Shown here piece by piece: positions 32,821 through 41,511 of a stretch of DNA of 64,000 bases. Position numbers and translations under genes: made by a program. The first letter of the stretch is position 1; each line of letters begins with the position of its first letter. Location of the stretch: assembly GCA_029547185.1 (NCBI GenBank), contig JAKPPU010000215.1, forward strand, positions 55,897-119,896. The letters are read 5' to 3'. The stretch is from Deltaproteobacteria bacterium. GTDB lineage: Bacteria > Desulfobacterota > Desulfomonilia > UBA1062. A model generated the notes under the pieces. The model searched no databases. It was not told where the DNA came from and saw nothing but the letters and a program-made list of their open reading frames with translations.

Positions 32821-34047
32821 ATGGAAAGAAGAGATTTCCTGAAGCTTGTCGCCGCAGGGTCGGCAGCAATGGCTGCATCCTCGTGTGCAGGCGGCAGCCT
32901 GAATACGAAACGCACACCCGACGCAAGCAGACTTTCGGCATCGGGCAGGCCCGAAGGGGTGTTCCTGGCCGGGGTGAGCCGCGACTCTTCCGAAGAAAAA
33001 GTGAGGTCTGCGGTCCGTGAAGCCGCTGAGGCAGCGACAGACTTCTCCTGGCTTTCAAAGGGTGATACGGTATTCATCAAACCTGTTCTGAATTCCGGCT
33101 ACCCCTACCCTTCCACCACGAGCCCTGCGGCCATCGGTGCGAGGATCAAGATCCTCAAGGAGAGAGGCGCCGGCCGGGTGATCGTGGGCGACATGTCCGG
33201 TGTCGAGCACGTGAAGCTCTCTTCCAAAGGCCTTTCCGGAAGCTCCCGCCGTCTGATGGAGTCTTCCGGCATGGCAAAAGCCGTCCTGGAATCGGGCGGC
33301 GAGCTCCATTTTTTCGAAGAGGCCGGATGGGATGCCTTCCATGAAGAGATCCCGGTTCCCGGCTCCCACTGGAAGCAGGGTGTCATGATGCCTGCCATCC
33401 TCAAGGAGACGGACCATATCATCCTCATGCCCCGGTGCGGGCGCCATGTTCTCGCAGGAAGCACTCTCGGCCTCAAGGCGGTCGTCGGCTACTGGCGTAC
33501 CGACACGCGCCTCGAATATCACAAGGAGGCCTCCACGCTCCAGGAAAAGACGGCAGAGGGCAACACGGTCGAAACACTGCGCAACAAGCAGCGTCTCGTG
33601 GTTACGGCAGCGGACAAGGTGCTCACCACCTTCGGCCCGGATGTGGGATATGTTTCCCAGCCCGAAAGCGGGCTGATCATCGCCTCGAAATCGGTCGTGG
33701 CGCACGATATGGTTTCGCTTGCCTGGCTGCTGGAAAACAGGAAGAGCATGCCGGACTCCGAAAAGGACGGCTTCATGGATACGAGCCAGTTCATCGTGAG
33801 AATGGGCAACCGCTACGTCGTGAGCATGCTCGGGGGCATCGGACAGTCCCTCGTCTCGGAAACCATGGTCAAGGACGAGCTGAATACGATCTGGGACTGC
33901 CGGATTCTCAGCCGCGCCTATGAGGTCTTCGGCGGTGTTCCCGATGTGGTCATCAAGCCGGCGAACGACGCCCTGCCGGAGGATCTGAGAAAGCGCCTCG
34001 CCGCTATGGTATCCATTCCTGGCGGAGTGAACATGGCAGGGAGTTGA
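32821..34047 (+). CDS. DUF362 domain protein with Tat signal
   Basis: A 408-residue protein with a twin-arginine signal (MERRDFLKLVAAG) and a possible lipobox (AASSC, about residue 23). The body is DUF362: GDTVFIKPVLNSGYPYPSTTSP (about 80-100), VGDMSGVE, then an IILMPRCGRH strand and LGLKAVVGYW (about 215-225). DUF362 proteins are poorly characterised; many carry ferredoxin domains, but this one has no Cys-x2-Cys clusters. Tat export suggests that it folds with a cofactor before export. The ATG at 32821 fits the signal peptide; GGGGGAGGG lies upstream. Confidence 0.85.
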   Translation: MERRDFLKLVAAGSAAMAASSCAGGSLNTKRTPDASRLSASGRPEGVFLAGVSRDSSEEKVRSAVREAAEAATDFSWLSKGDTVFIKPVLNSGYPYPSTTSPAAIGARIKILKERGAGRVIVGDMSGVEHVKLSSKGLSGSSRRLMESSGMAKAVLESGGELHFFEEAGWDAFHEEIPVPGSHWKQGVMMPAILKETDHIILMPRCGRHVLAGSTLGLKAVVGYWRTDTRLEYHKEASTLQEKTAEGNTVETLRNKQRLVVTAADKVLTTFGPDVGYVSQPESGLIIASKSVVAHDMVSLAWLLENRKSMPDSEKDGFMDTSQFIVRMGNRYVVSMLGGIGQSLVSETMVKDELNTIWDCRILSRAYEVFGGVPDVVIKPANDALPEDLRKRLAAMVSIPGGVNMAGS

Positions 34048-34158
34048 CCGGCAAGGGCGGAGACAGCCTGTATCCGGATGACAGAAGCTTTCGGGGGATC
34101 ATTCTCTCTCGATCTCTGCACCGGAGCCCCTTGCTCCTGATTGCGGCATCCGCTTGCG

Positions 34159-34932
34159 TCAGAGCCTGTAGGTCCCGATGAGCCTGCGCTCTGTCTTGCC
34201 TTCGATCCTGGCACTGATCTCGACATAGTTTTTGATCGATGAGTTCTGGAGCTTGCGTCGGAGAAGCTCGTCGACCTGGAATATGCCCGCCGAGTTGGCG
34301 AGCTTCACATCTATTCTGACCGGCCTCTCGGTGCCTTCCTCGATATCAACGGATTCTACGGCCATGGCGGAGACCGAATGGATATCCATTTTGCCGAGAT
34401 CGAACGGGATGCGCGACCTGCCTTCGGCCATGTCGAGGGCATCGGCCACCTTCACGACACCTGCCTCTATCGTCAGGCAGACCTCGTCCACATCATGAGA
34501 GATGATCGCGTTCATGACCTCGCAGGTCAGCGTGGTCAGGTCGGGCTCTTCATAGATGCCGGAAAGGAGCTCCCGGGACTTCGGGTAGGCGAAGATGAGG
34601 CTGTACTGCTCATGATCGTCCCGATGGACAGCGATTCCGACATCGTGAAGGCATGAAGCCAGCACGACAACCACCTCGGCATCGTCGGCCGTAAGACCAT
34701 AGTCTTTCACAACGCTCGGAACGACCCCGCCTCTCACGAGAAGCCGCAGTATCCGGAGCGCGGCATTGGAGACGATCCGGATATGAACCTCGCCGTGGTC
34801 GTTGATGCCGCTGCGGTCGATTGCGTTTATATTGGCGCATTTCCACAGCTGGACAAGCTCCGCGTTGGCCGTGACCCGGTCGATCAGCATCCTCAGCTTG
34901 GCATTTTCTTTCGTGGGAATGTTGAAATCCAT
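34159..34932 (-). CDS. HD-domain phosphohydrolase-like protein
   Basis: A 257-residue soluble protein. The HD-type metal motif is in LASCLHDVGIAVHRDDHEQYS (about 103-123: HD pair and following histidines), with upstream histidines in GINDHGEVHIRIV and a later ISHDVDEVCLTIEAGVVKVADALDMAEG stretch (about 160-190) giving the terminal aspartate. HD proteins hydrolyse phosphate esters of nucleotides. The C-terminal 60 residues are a separate alpha/beta piece. GGGAGG precedes the ATG at 34932. Confidence 0.85.
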   Translation of the reverse strand: MDFNIPTKENAKLRMLIDRVTANAELVQLWKCANINAIDRSGINDHGEVHIRIVSNAALRILRLLVRGGVVPSVVKDYGLTADDAEVVVVLASCLHDVGIAVHRDDHEQYSLIFAYPKSRELLSGIYEEPDLTTLTCEVMNAIISHDVDEVCLTIEAGVVKVADALDMAEGRSRIPFDLGKMDIHSVSAMAVESVDIEEGTERPVRIDVKLANSAGIFQVDELLRRKLQNSSIKNYVEISARIEGKTERRLIGTYRL

Positions 34933-35096
34933 ATACCTCCCATAATTACAATAGGACAAAGAAAAAACAGTCCAAGAGGCTATCGGCAGCCCTGCCTCGG
35001 CATCCCGGCAAATAGAGCACATAATCATCCCGAGGGAGGTGCATGGACTCATTTTCACTTCTCAGCCTGCAGGTTATCTGATAGGCTTCACGCTGT

Positions 35097-36089
35097 ATGA
35101 GCAGCGATCCGTCAAGTACTGCCGCCGAATTCCCGAACATTCTTCCCATGAGGGCACTATCGAGGAGAACCGGCATTCCGGGCCTGTGGCGGACAGTCAC
35201 GTGGACGCTCCTGATCCTATCTTTCCTTACGCTCATGGCCGTGGTCTATTCACGGCAGCAAAGCCCCTGCCGGCAGCCCCTGACATACCGCATCGGTTCG
35301 GTGGACCCGAGGTTCGGATTGAGCAGCAAAGATGTTTCCGAGGCAATACGCGAGGCTGCGGCCGTTTGGAACAGGGCATCGGGCCGTGATCTCTTCCGGG
35401 AGGAACGAAAGGGCGATATCGTGGTCAACTTCATCTATGACTACCGTCAGGAGGCGGCGGACAAACTCAAGGGCATAAGCGGCGAGATCGGCACAACGAA
35501 GAGCTCCTATGATGCCCTCAATGCGCGTTTCAAAAATCTGGAAGCCGAGTACAAACAGAAGCAGGCCGCCCTTTCAACCGACATTGATGCCTACAATGAG
35601 CGCATGAGCGACTTCAATGCCAAAAGCGAGGCCGCTGCCTCCCGAAAGGGCGGCGTTCCTGAAGGCGTCTATCGTGAGCTCAGGCAGGAAAAGGAAGCCC
35701 TCGATTCCGAGTATGAGAATCTCCAAACGAGACAGAAAGAGCTCAATGATATGGCGGACACCCTCAACAGCATGGTCGTTATCATAAACGAGATGGCTGC
35801 GGACCTGAATCTCAATGTGACGAAATACAACAGGGCCGGCGAGAGGCTCAGAGATGAGTTCAGCGAAGGGCTCTATGAGAAGAAGAACGGCCGGCAGAGC
35901 ATAACCATCTTCCACTTCACCAACCGCACCAGGCTCGTGCGCGTGCTGGCCCATGAGCTCGGGCATGCCATGGGCATTGGGCACAATAATAACCCCAGGG
36001 CCCTCATGTACCGGATGAATCAATCCGACACGCTTGAGCTCGCATCGGAAGATATCGCCTCCCTGAAGGCCTTCTGCGGAGCCAGGTGA
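35097..36089 (+). CDS. Matrixin-like zinc metalloprotease with coiled-coil insertion
   Basis: A 330-residue protein with one N-terminal membrane helix (about 32-51), then the start of a metzincin domain (LTYRIGSVDPRFGLS.. AVWNRASG, about 62-95), then a long coiled coil (about 118-235: LNARFKNLEAEYKQKQAAL and LRQEKEALDSEYENLQTRQKEL), then the zinc site HELGHAMGIGH (about 285-295) and the Met-turn region ALMYRMN. The domain is thus split by the coil, between strand/helix elements and the catalytic helix. It is likely periplasmic and membrane-anchored. The start codon is uncertain: neither 35097 nor 35148 has a good ribosome site. Confidence 0.82.
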   Translation: MSSDPSSTAAEFPNILPMRALSRRTGIPGLWRTVTWTLLILSFLTLMAVVYSRQQSPCRQPLTYRIGSVDPRFGLSSKDVSEAIREAAAVWNRASGRDLFREERKGDIVVNFIYDYRQEAADKLKGISGEIGTTKSSYDALNARFKNLEAEYKQKQAALSTDIDAYNERMSDFNAKSEAAASRKGGVPEGVYRELRQEKEALDSEYENLQTRQKELNDMADTLNSMVVIINEMAADLNLNVTKYNRAGERLRDEFSEGLYEKKNGRQSITIFHFTNRTRLVRVLAHELGHAMGIGHNNNPRALMYRMNQSDTLELASEDIASLKAFCGAR

Positions 36090-36131
36090 GCAATTCCCTC
36101 CTGCCGCTATTATTTATTATGAGACTTTTGC

Positions 36132-36186
36132 TTGCCATGGACAGAGGAAAGGCGTATTATTATGGCAGGTGGTATTACCACCTGCC
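36132..36186 (+). promoter_or_regulatory. Promoter and FCD/GntR operator of the glycyl radical operon
   Basis: TTGCCA (36132-36137), 17-bp spacer, TATTAT (36155-36160), each five of six to consensus. Directly after it lies a perfect palindrome (36164-36186), 11-bp arms around a single T. Its centre is TGGT-ATT-ACCA (36170-36180), which is the operator pattern known for FadR/PdhR-type FCD regulators. The site covers the expected transcription start, so the first gene product probably represses its own operon. Confidence 0.75.
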
Positions 36187-36298
36187 TGGAATATCCGGCT
36201 GTATTATGCAGGAAAGGCGGATCTCGAAGAACAGGGCGCCCGGGTTGAATGCCAATCCATAAACCCGATCCGGGCTCATACACTCCAGGGGGGTGATC

Positions 36299-37033
36299 AT
36301 GAAAAGCGTTCTTGCGCCGCTCAAGGCGGAAAGCCTCAAGGAAGTGTTCATCTCGCGATTCGAAGATCTCATCCTCTCGGGCAAGCTCGCCATTGGGCAG
36401 AAGCTGCCTCCCGAGCGCGAACTGGCGCTTCAGCTCGGGGTAAGCAGGCCCGTGGTGCACGAGGGGCTCCTGGAGCTCTCCGTCAAGGGGCTCGTGACCA
36501 TGAAGCCCAGAGTCGGCACTGCGGTGAACGATTACCGGAAAGAGGGGTCTCTTGCCATTCTGGAATCCCTCTTCAATTTCCGGCGGGGCAGCCTCGACCC
36601 GCAGCTCCTCCGGAGCCTTCTTGAAATGAGAATCCCCATCGAGAAGGAGACCACGAAGCTCGCCGCGCTGAACCGCACGGACGAGCATGTGAAGGCCTTC
36701 CATGAAATCGTGGCCGCAGAAGAAGCCGCCGACCCCCATGATATCGATGAGGTGACACGCCTCGATTTCGACTTCCACCACCTGGTCACCCTGTCTTCCG
36801 GAAACCTCATCTACCCGCTGCTCATCAATTCCTTCAAGCCGGTATACACCTTCCTCACCTCGATCTTCTTCTCCGATCCGGAGGTCGTACCTGTCACCGC
36901 CTCGTTCCACAGACGTCTGACCGAGGCAATCGAGGCCGGAGATACCGGGAAGGCAATCAGCACCATGTCCGAAATACTTGCTCATGGCGAGGAGCACCTG
37001 CTAAAGATGGTCGCCAGAATGGAGAGGAGGTAG
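36299..37033 (+). CDS. FCD-family GntR transcriptional regulator
   Basis: A 244-residue regulator. The N-terminal winged helix (about 15-75) has KLPPERELALQLGVSRPVVHEGLLELSVKGLV, a full GntR signature. The C-terminal FCD domain (about 95-240) contains the metal/ligand residues in LDFDFHHLV (about 140-148) and ASFHRRLTEAIE, and the late ILAHGEEHLL. FCD domains sense carboxylates. It is the first gene of the glycyl radical operon, with the next start 3 bp after its stop. The 23-bp palindrome upstream is the likely binding site. The ATG at 36299 is preferred to a GTG two codons earlier that overlaps the ribosome site. Confidence 0.93.
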   Translation: MKSVLAPLKAESLKEVFISRFEDLILSGKLAIGQKLPPERELALQLGVSRPVVHEGLLELSVKGLVTMKPRVGTAVNDYRKEGSLAILESLFNFRRGSLDPQLLRSLLEMRIPIEKETTKLAALNRTDEHVKAFHEIVAAEEAADPHDIDEVTRLDFDFHHLVTLSSGNLIYPLLINSFKPVYTFLTSIFFSDPEVVPVTASFHRRLTEAIEAGDTGKAISTMSEILAHGEEHLLKMVARMERR

Positions 37034-37036
37034 ACC

Positions 37037-39559
37037 ATGATAAACACTGCCGATACCTTACAGGAAAAGCGTTCGCTCAAACAGCCGAAGAACCTTTCAC
37101 CTCGGATAAAATGGCTCAGGGATTACTACTTCAAGGGGATTGAGAGAGCCTGGAACAATGAGTTCACTGCGTGGTCGACGGGCACCCCCTGGGATATCCA
37201 GTTCGATGAAATGACCTTTTACATCGTTCCGGAAACGTATGCCTTCCTCCAGACGTTCAGGTCTTCCATGCAGCAGGCCGCCAGAACCGTTCAGCTCCAC
37301 GCCGACTTCTGGAAGTGGAGCCTTCCGGAGCGGAAGGCCTGGTTCGTCAAAGAGGTCATGCTGAACTACGTGCCCCAGGAAATCCTGCCGGGAGACCTGA
37401 TCGCCGGAGGCCGCTTCAATATCCAGTCGTCCAAATGCTGGACGAAAAAGGAGGCCAGACAGCGGGACAAGCTCATCTACGGCAAGAACGGCGCGCGGGC
37501 TTCCATGAAATGGTTCCACGACCACGGCTATGGAAACTCGGGGGCCACGTCCGGCCACCTCATCCCCTGGTACGAGCAGGTGCTGAAAATCGGCTGGAAG
37601 GGAATCTACGAGGATATCCGGGACCGCTACGAGCGGATGTCGGGCAGGGAAAAGAAAGGCCCCAAGGGTGCACAGATCAGGGCCATGATGACGGCCTCCA
37701 CCCTGGCCAGAGACCTCGCATGGAGATATTCGAGACTCTGCGAACGGCTCGCCGAGGAAGAGCTCGACAAGCGCCGGGAAAAAGAGCTCGTGCAGATGGC
37801 CCAGAATCTGAAGAGGGTGCCATGGGAGCCAGCCGGAACCTTCTGGGAAGCAGTGCAGTCGCTGTGGATCACCCATATGCTCATTATGAGCGATGAAAAC
37901 TATCCCGGTCCCGGCGTGTCCTTCGGCCGTATCGACCAGTACCTCCTCCCCTACTGGCAGCAGTCTCTATCAGAAGGCATGGACAGGGAGTTCGGCAAGG
38001 AGATCCTGAAGTGTTTCTGGATTCATGCCAACACCGTCTATGATGCCATGATCCGCGTCGGCGGCAACCAGGGCATCACCTCGGGATACGGTCAGCTCAT
38101 CACGCTTTCGGGTATGGGTCCGGGAGGAAAGGACATGACGAATGACCTCACCTACGCCATGCTCGAGGTGATCGACGATCTCTCGCCCATCCTAGAGCCG
38201 AAGCCCAACGTCAGGCTCCATAAAGGGAGCCCGGAAGAGCTGCTCGACAAGGTCGTGGACATGATCTCCACAAGCCAGGGATCGCCCTTCCTCATCAATT
38301 TTGATGAGAGATCCATGGCCGGCATGATGCTCGAAGGGAGAAAGGCCGGTGTGGAGCATCTCATCAACAAGGACAATGTCTTCGACTACGCGCCGGTGGG
38401 ATGCCTCGAAAACACTATGGTGGGCAACGACCGCTCCGGCACGGTGGACAACAACATCAACCTCCTGAAGGCCGTAGAGCTCGCGCTGAACGACGGGCGC
38501 GACTTCTTCGATTTCATCGATCCCATCACGGGCAAGCGCGAAAAGGTGAAGCAGGAAGGGCCGAAAACCGGCGACGCAACCAAATTCAGGACATGGGACG
38601 AGTTCTGGGAAGCGTATGCCAGGCAGACACGATACATCATAGAGCGATGCGTCGATTTATATGAGAAGTCTGAATCCATCCGGGCGAAGTTCGTTCCCAC
38701 GCCGTATGTCTCCTGCCTGGTAAAGGGCTGTGCGGACAAGGCGCTCGACATTACCCAGGGAGGTGCGGAACTCTCCTTCACAACCATCGAGGGCGTGACC
38801 TTTGCCACAACGGTCGACAGCCTGCTCGTCATCAAGCACCTGGTCTTCGAAAGAAGTGAATGCACCATGGAAGAGCTCATCAAGGCTCTCCGTGCGAACT
38901 GGCAGGGCTTCGAGGTCCTGCGCGCAAAGGCAACGTACAAGGTTCCGAAGTACGGCCGTGATGACGACGAGGCCGACGAGATGGCAGCCAAGGTCATGGA
39001 TCTCTGGTGCGAGGAGACCTGGAAGCACAGGACGAAATCAACAAGGAGACAGTTCAGGCCGGGCATGCTCAGCTGGAATTACTGGGTGGGCGACGGATTC
39101 ATCCTGCCGGCAAGCCCGGACGGAAGGCCCAAGGGAAGGTTCCTGTCGAACGCCATCTGCCCGGTGAGCGGTGCGGACATCAACGGCCCCACCGCGAACA
39201 TGAACTCCGTGGGCAAGGCCCTTGGCGGCAAGGCCAAAAGAGGAGCGGGCGACTGGGAGGATTACATGAACTGCCTTCCGAACGGTGCGAGCCACACCAT
39301 ATCCATCAGCCCCTCGATGATCAAAGACCCCGAGCACAGGGAAAAGTTCAAGGGGTTCCTCAAAGGCTGCATAGAAAACGGCGGCACATCGCTGCAGGTC
39401 AACATGATCGATTCAGCCATGCTCCGGGATGCGCAGGCGAGGCCGGAGGAATACCGGTCTCTCCTCGTCAGGATAACCGGTTACAACGCCTACTTCACGA
39501 GCATCGGCCATGAGCTCCAGGAAGAGGTGATCGCGAGGATCAGCCATGAGTCACTCTAG
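37037..39559 (+). CDS. Glycyl radical enzyme 1 (CxE type, arylacetate decarboxylase/dehydratase-like, substrate unknown)
   Basis: An 840-residue PFL-like glycyl radical enzyme. The thiyl cysteine is in VGCLENTMVG (C456, with E458 two residues on). The glycyl radical site is RITGYNAYF (G815). Other family landmarks are GATSGHLIPWYE (about 172), PGVSFGRIDQYLLPYW (about 294-309) and DITQGGAELSFTTIEGV (about 575). The C-x-E triad is that of lyases and decarboxylases that need an acid/base glutamate. It excludes pyruvate formate-lyase (Cys-Cys). GCLE recalls hydroxyphenylacetate/phenylacetate decarboxylases more than the GCVEP of diol or choline enzymes, but the sequence lacks the small Fe-S subunit gene of the former. 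Not assignable further. Confidence 0.9.
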   Translation: MINTADTLQEKRSLKQPKNLSPRIKWLRDYYFKGIERAWNNEFTAWSTGTPWDIQFDEMTFYIVPETYAFLQTFRSSMQQAARTVQLHADFWKWSLPERKAWFVKEVMLNYVPQEILPGDLIAGGRFNIQSSKCWTKKEARQRDKLIYGKNGARASMKWFHDHGYGNSGATSGHLIPWYEQVLKIGWKGIYEDIRDRYERMSGREKKGPKGAQIRAMMTASTLARDLAWRYSRLCERLAEEELDKRREKELVQMAQNLKRVPWEPAGTFWEAVQSLWITHMLIMSDENYPGPGVSFGRIDQYLLPYWQQSLSEGMDREFGKEILKCFWIHANTVYDAMIRVGGNQGITSGYGQLITLSGMGPGGKDMTNDLTYAMLEVIDDLSPILEPKPNVRLHKGSPEELLDKVVDMISTSQGSPFLINFDERSMAGMMLEGRKAGVEHLINKDNVFDYAPVGCLENTMVGNDRSGTVDNNINLLKAVELALNDGRDFFDFIDPITGKREKVKQEGPKTGDATKFRTWDEFWEAYARQTRYIIERCVDLYEKSESIRAKFVPTPYVSCLVKGCADKALDITQGGAELSFTTIEGVTFATTVDSLLVIKHLVFERSECTMEELIKALRANWQGFEVLRAKATYKVPKYGRDDDEADEMAAKVMDLWCEETWKHRTKSTRRQFRPGMLSWNYWVGDGFILPASPDGRPKGRFLSNAICPVSGADINGPTANMNSVGKALGGKAKRGAGDWEDYMNCLPNGASHTISISPSMIKDPEHREKFKGFLKGCIENGGTSLQVNMIDSAMLRDAQARPEEYRSLLVRITGYNAYFTSIGHELQEEVIARISHESL

Positions 39560-39571
39560 GAGAGCGGTAAG

Positions 39572-40618
39572 ATGAACAGGGAGAGCGCTTCTTCATACCC
39601 GAAAGGGACCGTTCTTAAGATCCAGAGGATGTCGACGGAAGACGGGCCCGGCATCAGGAGCACGATTTTCCTCAAAGGCTGCTCTTTGCGGTGCGTGTGG
39701 TGCCACAACCCCGAGAGCATCTCCGGCAGGATCCAGGTGCACTGGGTGGGAGCACGATGCATCGGATGCCTCGCATGCCTCACTGCCTGCCCTCAGCATG
39801 CCCTGTCTGCCGAGGAAGGCCGGATAATCATCGACAGATCGAAGTGCACGGGATGCCTCTCCTGTACCGATGCATGCCCCTCTACGGCAATGGAGGCATA
39901 CGGAAGGCTCTGCACGGTGGACGAGGTGGTGAATGATGCCGTGAAGGACAGGGCCTACTTTGAAAAATCAGGGGGCGGGGTCACCCTCTCGGGCGGAGAG
40001 CCCACGCTCCAGCCCGTATTCACGAAGGCCGTGCTCCGCTCACTGAAAGAGCAGGGCATCCATACGGCGCTAGATACGTGCGGCCAGTGCCAATGGGATA
40101 CCCTGGAGTCACTCCTGCCCTATGCAGATCTCGTGCTCTACGACATGAAGCTGATCGCTCCGGAGCCTCACAGGGAATATACCGGCGTCACGAGCACGAT
40201 GATTCTCCAGAACCTCCTCGATCTCGCGGCCTTCATGGAGAAGTCCGGGATGCCGCAGGAGCTCTGGATCCGCACCCCGGTCATTCCCGACCATACGGCA
40301 AACCCGGTGAACATCCGTGCCATCGCTACGTTTATCAGGGAAAAGCTGAGCAATACGATTTCCAGATGGGAGCTCTGCGCCTTCAACAGATTGTGTATCC
40401 CCAAGTATGAAGGGCTCGGGATCGACTGGCCGTGCAAGAACCTCGATCCCGTCTCTGAAGAGGAGATGGAGAAGCTCGCGTCGGTTGCACGCAAGGTGAT
40501 CGAAAGGCCGGGTATCGTCTTTACGAGCGGGCCCATGAGCAAAGAGGATTCCGAGGGTGAGCGGCACAGATTGAGCGTGATCTCCGGGGGAAGAGACGCC
40601 AAATCCGGGAGGCAGTGA
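39572..40618 (+). CDS. Glycyl radical enzyme activase (radical SAM)
   Basis: A 348-residue radical SAM activase. The SAM cluster motif CSLRCVWC (C37, C41, C44) is preceded by STEDGPGIRSTIFLKG. Two added ferredoxin-like clusters follow, CIGCLACLTACP and CTGCLSCTDACP (about 64-105), as in activases of non-PFL glycyl radical enzymes. GGGVTLSGGEPTLQ (about 134) and DTCGQCQWD are also typical. It abstracts hydrogen from the partner glycine. As the only activase in the operon, it probably serves both glycyl radical enzymes. It starts 12 bp after enzyme 1, and the next ATG lies 1 bp after its stop. Confidence 0.95.
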   Translation: MNRESASSYPKGTVLKIQRMSTEDGPGIRSTIFLKGCSLRCVWCHNPESISGRIQVHWVGARCIGCLACLTACPQHALSAEEGRIIIDRSKCTGCLSCTDACPSTAMEAYGRLCTVDEVVNDAVKDRAYFEKSGGGVTLSGGEPTLQPVFTKAVLRSLKEQGIHTALDTCGQCQWDTLESLLPYADLVLYDMKLIAPEPHREYTGVTSTMILQNLLDLAAFMEKSGMPQELWIRTPVIPDHTANPVNIRAIATFIREKLSNTISRWELCAFNRLCIPKYEGLGIDWPCKNLDPVSEEEMEKLASVARKVIERPGIVFTSGPMSKEDSEGERHRLSVISGGRDAKSGRQ

Positions 40619-40619
40619 G

Positions 40620-41477
40620 ATGAAAACCAAAAAAAAGATTCTGACCCGTTTCGATGAAAGCGACCTCAAGGAGTTCGAGCCGGAGGCCAAGGTAGGGCTC
40701 ATTTCCACGGTGAACAGGGACGGCCTCCCCCATATAACCCTCATTACGGCCCTGCAGGCAAAGACGCCCGAGGGGCTTATCTGGGGCCAGTTTTCCGAAG
40801 GCCAGAGCAAGCAGAATGTAAAGTCGAACCCCAAGACCGGCTTCCTCATCATGACCCTGTCACGAAGCCTGTGGCGCGGAAAGGCCCTCTGGACTCATCA
40901 GGAGACAACCGGCGAAGATTACACGATGTTCAACAACAAGCCCATGTTCCGCTATAATGCTTACTTCGGGATTCATACCGTGCACTACATGGATCTCGTG
41001 GAAACGTACGGCAGGGAGAGCCTGCCCATGGCGAGGATCATCATAGCCTCCCTGCTTACGAAGATGGCAAAATCCCGGGCGAGGAAAGGCAAGCCCGAGC
41101 GGATAATGAAGGTATGGGCCGAGGGGCTTTTCAACCGGCTCGACAGCCTGAAATTTCTCTCCTTCATCGATTCCGACGGGTTCCCGGTCATCGTCCCCCT
41201 CATCCAGTGCCAGGCAGCGGACAGCACCAAGCTCGCCTTCTCGCCGCTGGCATACTCGAGAGAGGTGAAGAGCCTGCAAAAGGGCACGAATGTCGCGGTG
41301 TTCGGCCTGACGCTCGATATGGAAGACGTGCTTGTCCGCGGGGTGTTCACCGGATTCGAGAGATACCGGAACGCTTCGCTCGGCGTGGTGGACATCGACT
41401 GGGTATACAATTCCATGCCGCCGAAGCCCGGCCAGATCTATCCGGAGGTGGAGCTCTCACCGGTTATCAATTTCTAG
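40620..41477 (+). CDS. PNPOx-like split-barrel flavoprotein
   Basis: A 285-residue protein with two split-barrel halves of the pyridoxamine-phosphate-oxidase-like type: VGLISTVNRDGLPHITLIT (about 28-46) and FLSFIDSDGFPVIVPLIQ (about 174-191). The family binds FMN, F420, heme or pyridoxal phosphate. Here the flavin/heme ligands cannot be told. A PNPOx-like protein between an activase and a second glycyl radical enzyme is unusual. It may supply electrons to the activase, protect from oxygen, or process the product. It is translationally coupled to the activase gene. Confidence 0.8.
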   Translation: MKTKKKILTRFDESDLKEFEPEAKVGLISTVNRDGLPHITLITALQAKTPEGLIWGQFSEGQSKQNVKSNPKTGFLIMTLSRSLWRGKALWTHQETTGEDYTMFNNKPMFRYNAYFGIHTVHYMDLVETYGRESLPMARIIIASLLTKMAKSRARKGKPERIMKVWAEGLFNRLDSLKFLSFIDSDGFPVIVPLIQCQAADSTKLAFSPLAYSREVKSLQKGTNVAVFGLTLDMEDVLVRGVFTGFERYRNASLGVVDIDWVYNSMPPKPGQIYPEVELSPVINF

Positions 41478-41511
41478 CCAGGCTTTTGCCCTGGAATAAG
41501 GAGGGTTTCCT

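Noticed and set aside
37037..39559. Pyruvate formate-lyase or benzylsuccinate synthase
   Set aside because: There is no Cys-Cys pair as in pyruvate formate-lyase, and the Cys-x-Glu motif is not that expected of X-succinate synthases; no small bss-type subunit genes are present.
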